Of a stretch of DNA of 8,885 nt, positions 6,783-8,885 are shown one piece after another; position 1 is the stretch's first letter, and every line of letters begins with the position of its first letter. The notes beneath the pieces are model-generated. The model was not told the origin of the DNA, did not search any database, and was given only the letters and a program-made list of their open reading frames with translations. The stretch is from Mailhella sp. (lineage in GTDB: Bacteria > Desulfobacterota > Desulfovibrionia > Desulfovibrionales > Desulfovibrionaceae). Location of the stretch: assembly GCA_017522745.1 (NCBI GenBank), contig JAFWYI010000117.1, positions 1 to 8,885 on the forward strand. The letters run 5' to 3'. A program made the position numbers and the translations under genes.

Positions 6783-7259
6783 ATGTACTGGCTGAAATCA
6801 ATAGATGACGACAACTTCATGAATGTTATAACTCTTTTCCCCACTATAACATTAGAAGAAGATCATGAAGACCGATGGATCGACTTCGATGAACTTGATG
6901 GTCGCGACTTTGTTTGGATGTATCTTTACCCTAATGCGGTATCCCTTGTATATGTCCCGTCAGCGTACGTCTCATATTTTGAAAGCGATGATGTACGATT
7001 TTATAAGGATGAATCCAACAAGACACATTTCATACGAGAAAAAAGTGCCATGAAAATCGTTAGTGGATATGGTCATGTTGTCATGCTCAACGAAAAACTT
7101 TACCAAAAACGATTCGCACTCCCAACGCTGAAGGAGCTTCTTGCGTATCAATCTATGATAAAATGCCCGCGAAAATACGAACAGCCCATTCATCGCTTCC
7201 TGAAAAAAGCTATTGCCCAGCATCGCAAGTATACGGATCACTCGATAATCCGCCTGTAA
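6783..7259 (+). CDS. Hypothetical protein, 158 aa, AT-rich gene of unknown family
   Basis: I do not recognise this protein. The reading frame is supported by AAGGAA eight bases before the ATG, by its length, and by amino-acid make-up that looks like a real soluble protein. The first 75 or so residues are acidic and rich in aromatic and aliphatic residues (DFVWMYLYP at 42-50). The last 55 or so are basic and probably helical (PRKYEQPIHRFLKKAIAQH, 129-147). No signal peptide or membrane helix is evident. Base use differs from every neighbour: it is clearly AT-richer, with several ATA Ile, AAA Lys and TTT/TAT codons that are rare in the adjacent genes. This points to a later arrival or relaxed selection. 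It begins 60 bases after the lipoprotein gene, and no terminator is visible between them, so read-through is possible. It is convergent with the amidohydrolase gene 23 bases away. Confidence 0.7.
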   Translation: MYWLKSIDDDNFMNVITLFPTITLEEDHEDRWIDFDELDGRDFVWMYLYPNAVSLVYVPSAYVSYFESDDVRFYKDESNKTHFIREKSAMKIVSGYGHVVMLNEKLYQKRFALPTLKELLAYQSMIKCPRKYEQPIHRFLKKAIAQHRKYTDHSIIRL

Positions 7260-7289
7260 AACAGCTCTTACTTTTTCTTGTATCAGCTG
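7258..7289 (-). terminator. Weak terminator candidate between convergent genes
   Basis: On the minus strand CAGCT (7289-7285) can pair with AGCTG (7266-7262), followed by TTTT. The stem is only 5 bp with an 18-base loop, and it overlaps the end of the amidohydrolase gene. It is the only terminator-like structure in the 23-base convergent gap. Confidence 0.2.
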
Positions 7290-8071
7290 AACAGGATATG
7301 CGCCCCATTGCTGAGGACTTCGTCCATTTCCGCAGAACTGAAACGCGTTCTCCGCTGGAGCGCGTGCATCTCCTGCCACGGATCGCGGATGGGATAGTCC
7401 GTTCCGAACAGGATATAGTCCCGCGGATGACGACGCAGAACTTCGGCAAGCTGGGCGTCTGTCATCTCGTCCATGCACGATGACGTATCCATCCATACGT
7501 TCCTTCCCACAAGCGCCGCCAACGAGTGATCCCACTGGCGATAACCGCCGAAATGGGCCGCGATCACGCGCATATCTGGAAAATTATCCAGAATCTTAGC
7601 CATCTTATATGGACAGGAGGGATTCTGTTCTGGCGGAAGTGTGTCACCTATGTGGATAAGGAACACGAAATCGTCCTGAGCCTCTTCGAAAATAGGAAGG
7701 AGCCTCGGATCATCCAAGCGGAAGCCCTGAAAGTCGGGATGGAGCTTGATGCCTCGCACTCCGTAGGTGCGAAGTTTATCCAGCTGTTCCTTCCAGTCCT
7801 CGCAATCGGGGTGTATGGAGCCAAAAGCCGTTATCTCAGGATAGGCGTTCTGAAGATGCCCGGCATACGCGTTGCACGGCTGGACCTGCGCCGCGCTGGT
7901 GGCCGCGCAGAGCGCCACACAATGGTCGATGCCACAGCGCTGGGCACGCATGAGCAGATCTTCAGGCGTCCCCTTGCAGCGGCAGGGAAGCCTATAGTGC
8001 TCGTGCAGGCGCATTTTTGCCTTTTCGGCTATACGCGGATGAAAAACATGAGTATGGACGTCGACGAACAT
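7283..8071 (-). CDS. Amidohydrolase-family metal-dependent hydrolase (Amidohydro_2 / COG2159 type)
   Basis: Predicted cytoplasmic TIM-barrel hydrolase, 262 residues. Metal-site features of the amidohydrolase superfamily are in order: HxH at His6 and His8 (FVDVHTHVFHP), GIKLHP with Lys109 and His111, LIHIGD with His140, AAHFGG with His173, and FGTDYP with the late Asp225. The small size and the AHFGG and GTDYP blocks fit the Amidohydro_2 branch, which includes decarboxylases, lactonases and many proteins of unknown substrate. The substrate cannot be named from sequence. The ATG at 8071 is chosen because the metal motif begins four codons later, as in homologues; its Shine-Dalgarno is weak. A candidate promoter lies at 8186-8158, giving a leader of about 80 bases. 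It is convergent with the AT-rich gene and divergent from ftsH. Confidence 0.88.
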   Translation of the reverse strand: MFVDVHTHVFHPRIAEKAKMRLHEHYRLPCRCKGTPEDLLMRAQRCGIDHCVALCAATSAAQVQPCNAYAGHLQNAYPEITAFGSIHPDCEDWKEQLDKLRTYGVRGIKLHPDFQGFRLDDPRLLPIFEEAQDDFVFLIHIGDTLPPEQNPSCPYKMAKILDNFPDMRVIAAHFGGYRQWDHSLAALVGRNVWMDTSSCMDEMTDAQLAEVLRRHPRDYILFGTDYPIRDPWQEMHALQRRTRFSSAEMDEVLSNGAHILFS

Positions 8072-8102
8072 GAGCGTACTTCAGAAAAAGGGGAACGAAC
8101 TG

Positions 8103-8147
8103 AAAAAAACGGCGAACGGACAGCTCCATAAAATTCGATGAACGCCG
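8103..8147 (-). terminator. Possible attenuator-like hairpin in the amidohydrolase leader
   Basis: Read on the minus strand, CGGCG (8147-8143) can pair with CGCCG (8114-8110), immediately followed by seven T. The 28-base loop and 5-bp stem make this weak. If the promoter at 8186-8158 is real, the structure lies inside the transcribed leader, before the start codon. Confidence 0.2.
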
Positions 8148-8157
8148 TGCGCCGCTG

Positions 8158-8186
8158 ATGCTAACGCAGGGGCCTCCTTCTGGCAA
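8158..8186 (-). promoter_or_regulatory. Candidate sigma-70-type promoter for the amidohydrolase gene
   Basis: On the minus strand, TTGCCA (8186-8181) and TAGCAT (8163-8158) are separated by exactly 17 bases, matching the -35 box at five of six and the -10 box at four of six positions. It lies about 87 bases upstream of the ATG at 8071. Confidence 0.4.
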
Positions 8187-8243
8187 GCAGGAAGACTTTC
8201 TCATGAAATCTACAGATATACCGGCTGGACCTTCGACACAGTG

Positions 8244-8280
8244 AAAAAGGTTCTACCCTCCTGAAGGTGCATCCTTTTTT
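8244..8280. terminator. Terminator-like hairpin with no assigned gene
   Basis: AAAAAGG (8244-8250) pairs with CCTTTTT (8273-8279). An inner ACC...GGT pairing (8255-8257 with 8265-8267) tightens the loop. The A-run and T-run make it look like a terminator in both directions. No gene ends here: the amidohydrolase gene is transcribed away from it on the minus strand, and ftsH starts downstream. It may insulate ftsH or end an unrecognised short transcript. Confidence 0.4.
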
Positions 8281-8342
8281 AGCGAAAGGCACGTTTTTTG
8301 CAGAAAAAGTATTTCATAGTGTTAAAAGGGCTCTTCTCATCA

Positions 8343-8371
8343 TTGTCAAAGCGCGGAACAGGCATTACAAA
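8343..8371 (+). promoter_or_regulatory. Candidate promoter 1 for ftsH
   Basis: TTGTCA (8343-8348) and TACAAA (8366-8371) are 17 bases apart, matching the sigma-70 boxes at five of six and four of six positions. The surroundings are AT-rich. It would give a leader of about 110 bases before the TTG start. Confidence 0.4.
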
Positions 8372-8381
8372 TAAAAAAACA

Positions 8382-8410
8382 TTGAAACGGCGGCGTAGTC
8401 CGCCTGTGAT
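8382..8410 (+). promoter_or_regulatory. Candidate promoter 2 for ftsH, with an inverted repeat in its spacer
   Basis: TTGAAA (8382-8387) and TGTGAT (8405-8410) are 17 bases apart. The spacer holds an inverted repeat, GGCGG (8389-8393) with CCGCC (8400-8404), which could be an operator or simply a GC-rich spacer. TTGAAA is also the -35 core of heat-shock sigma-32 promoters, and ftsH is heat-induced in E. coli, but the CCCCAT-type -10 is not convincing here. Confidence 0.3.
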
Positions 8411-8431
8411 ATCCGATGTATTCTTGTGGCC

Positions 8432-8446
8432 TGCCCGTTTCGGGCA
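8432..8446 (+). other. Short perfect hairpin in the ftsH leader
   Basis: TGCCCG (8432-8437) and CGGGCA (8441-8446) form a 6-bp stem around a TTT loop, followed by TATTT. It lies about 40 bases before the ftsH start, downstream of both candidate promoters. The T-run is too short for a confident terminator; it may act in RNA stability or attenuation. Confidence 0.4.
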
Positions 8447-8476
8447 TATTTCACGCATCCGCTTGCAAGCAGCCAT

Positions 8477-8481
8477 GGAGG
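8477..8481 (+). promoter_or_regulatory. Shine-Dalgarno that decides the ftsH start
   Basis: GGAGG at 8477-8481 lies five bases before the TTG at 8487. The in-frame ATG at 8475 overlaps this site and has no Shine-Dalgarno of its own, so the TTG is preferred. Confidence 0.7.
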
Positions 8482-8486
8482 CAGCT

Positions 8487-8885
8487 TTGAATCAGTTTAC
8501 CCGCAATATCCTGCTGTGGAGCGTCATCGCCGTGGCGATGATATCCATCTTCAGCATGTTCAACGAACCTGTCACGCAGAGCGGCAATACCGTTGCCTAC
8601 AGCACGTTCATGTCGCAGGTGCAGAACGGAGAAGTGAGCAGGGTCGTCATCGAAGACAGAAACCTCACCGTCGGCACTCACGACGGCCAGACCTACAGCA
8701 CCTACGCCCCCGAAGACCCTTCGCTCGTCCAGCAGCTCAAGGACAAGAACGTCGTCATCGACGTGAAGAAGCCCGAAGAAACGCCGCTGGCCATGTCCAT
8801 CTTCGTTTCGTGGTTCCCCATGCTCCTGCTCATCGGCGTGTGGATCTTCTTTGCTCGCCAGCAGATGGGCGGTAGCGGCAAGGCC
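8487..8885 (+). CDS. ftsH: ATP-dependent zinc metalloprotease FtsH (N-terminal 133 residues; 3' end outside window)
   Basis: FtsH is a hexameric inner-membrane AAA+ protease that degrades damaged membrane proteins and some regulators. Visible here are the first transmembrane helix (about 7-25), the periplasmic FtsH_ext domain (about 26-100, with VAYSTFMSQVQNGEVSRVVI) and the second helix (about 102-123), followed by the Arg/Gln/Gly linker RQQMGGSGKA that leads to the AAA domain. The Walker motifs and the HEXXH protease site lie beyond the window. The TTG start at 8487 gives MNQFTRNILLW, which matches the usual start of family members and has GGAGG at ideal spacing. The alternative ATG at 8475 would add four residues. 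At least one candidate promoter and a small hairpin precede the gene. Confidence 0.93.
   Translation, partial: MNQFTRNILLWSVIAVAMISIFSMFNEPVTQSGNTVAYSTFMSQVQNGEVSRVVIEDRNLTVGTHDGQTYSTYAPEDPSLVQQLKDKNVVIDVKKPEETPLAMSIFVSWFPMLLLIGVWIFFARQQMGGSGKA

Noticed and set aside
7526..8131. Plus-strand frame of 201 codons ending in a repeated Glu-Lys-Gly-Glu-Arg-Thr-like peptide
   Set aside because: It lies opposite the amidohydrolase gene, whose metal-binding motifs are clear. The repeat comes from two imperfect A-rich copies near 8085-8123 and is probably chance.
7992..8204. Minus-strand 70-codon frame reaching into the amidohydrolase leader
   Set aside because: It overlaps the amidohydrolase gene in another frame for much of its length, has no ribosome site and an unlikely composition.
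8279..8476. Minus-strand 65-codon frame in the ftsH upstream region
   Set aside because: No ribosome site, and it covers the AT-rich stretch holding the ftsH promoter candidates.

Overview
The window reads as a GC-rich, anaerobic Gram-negative bacterium, most likely a Desulfovibrionaceae-type sulfate reducer or close relative. This rests on my recollection of protein flavour (TrpRS with a four-cysteine cluster motif, FtsH beginning MNQFTRNILLW, fused STAS-MlaE permease, PqiC-type lipoprotein) and not on any search. The gene order looks like ordinary chromosome. I see no insertion sequence, phage gene, CRISPR array, tRNA or rRNA.

Layout. Positions 1-1118 (minus) hold the N-terminal 372 codons of an Aas-like acyltransferase/acyl-ACP synthetase, cut off by the window edge. 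It is divergent from a two-gene plus-strand unit: a site-2-protease-like M50 metallopeptidase (1319-1984) and trpS (2022-3014), closed by a strong hairpin terminator (3041-3070). A four-gene plus-strand operon follows (3186-6722): an MlaE-type permease with a fused STAS domain, an MlaF-type ATPase, an MCE-domain protein and a PqiC/YmbA-type lipoprotein, with 4-, 4- and 1-base overlaps. Next is an AT-richer gene of unknown function (6783-7259), convergent with an amidohydrolase-family gene (7283-8071, minus). A 415-base non-coding stretch (8072-8486) carries candidate promoters for both flanking genes and several hairpins. The window ends in the first 133 codons of ftsH (8487-8885), which probably starts at TTG.

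How the genes work together. Much of the window concerns envelope and membrane upkeep: lysophospholipid re-acylation (Aas-like), inter-membrane lipid transport (the MCE operon), intramembrane proteolysis (M50) and membrane protein quality control (FtsH). The MCE operon is self-contained (permease plus STAS, ATPase, substrate-binding MCE protein, lipoprotein) but has no periplasmic MlaC shuttle in view.

Points most worth a second look: the acyltransferase half of the Aas-like protein has lost both hallmark catalytic residues (His to Pro, Glu to Ser); TrpRS carries a C-x21-C-x6-C-x2-C motif like that of the [4Fe-4S] tryptophanyl-tRNA synthetases; an unrecognised AT-rich gene sits just after the MCE operon; and a terminator-like hairpin near 8244-8279 has no gene assigned to it. 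I did not find convincing evidence for a wholly new multi-gene system.
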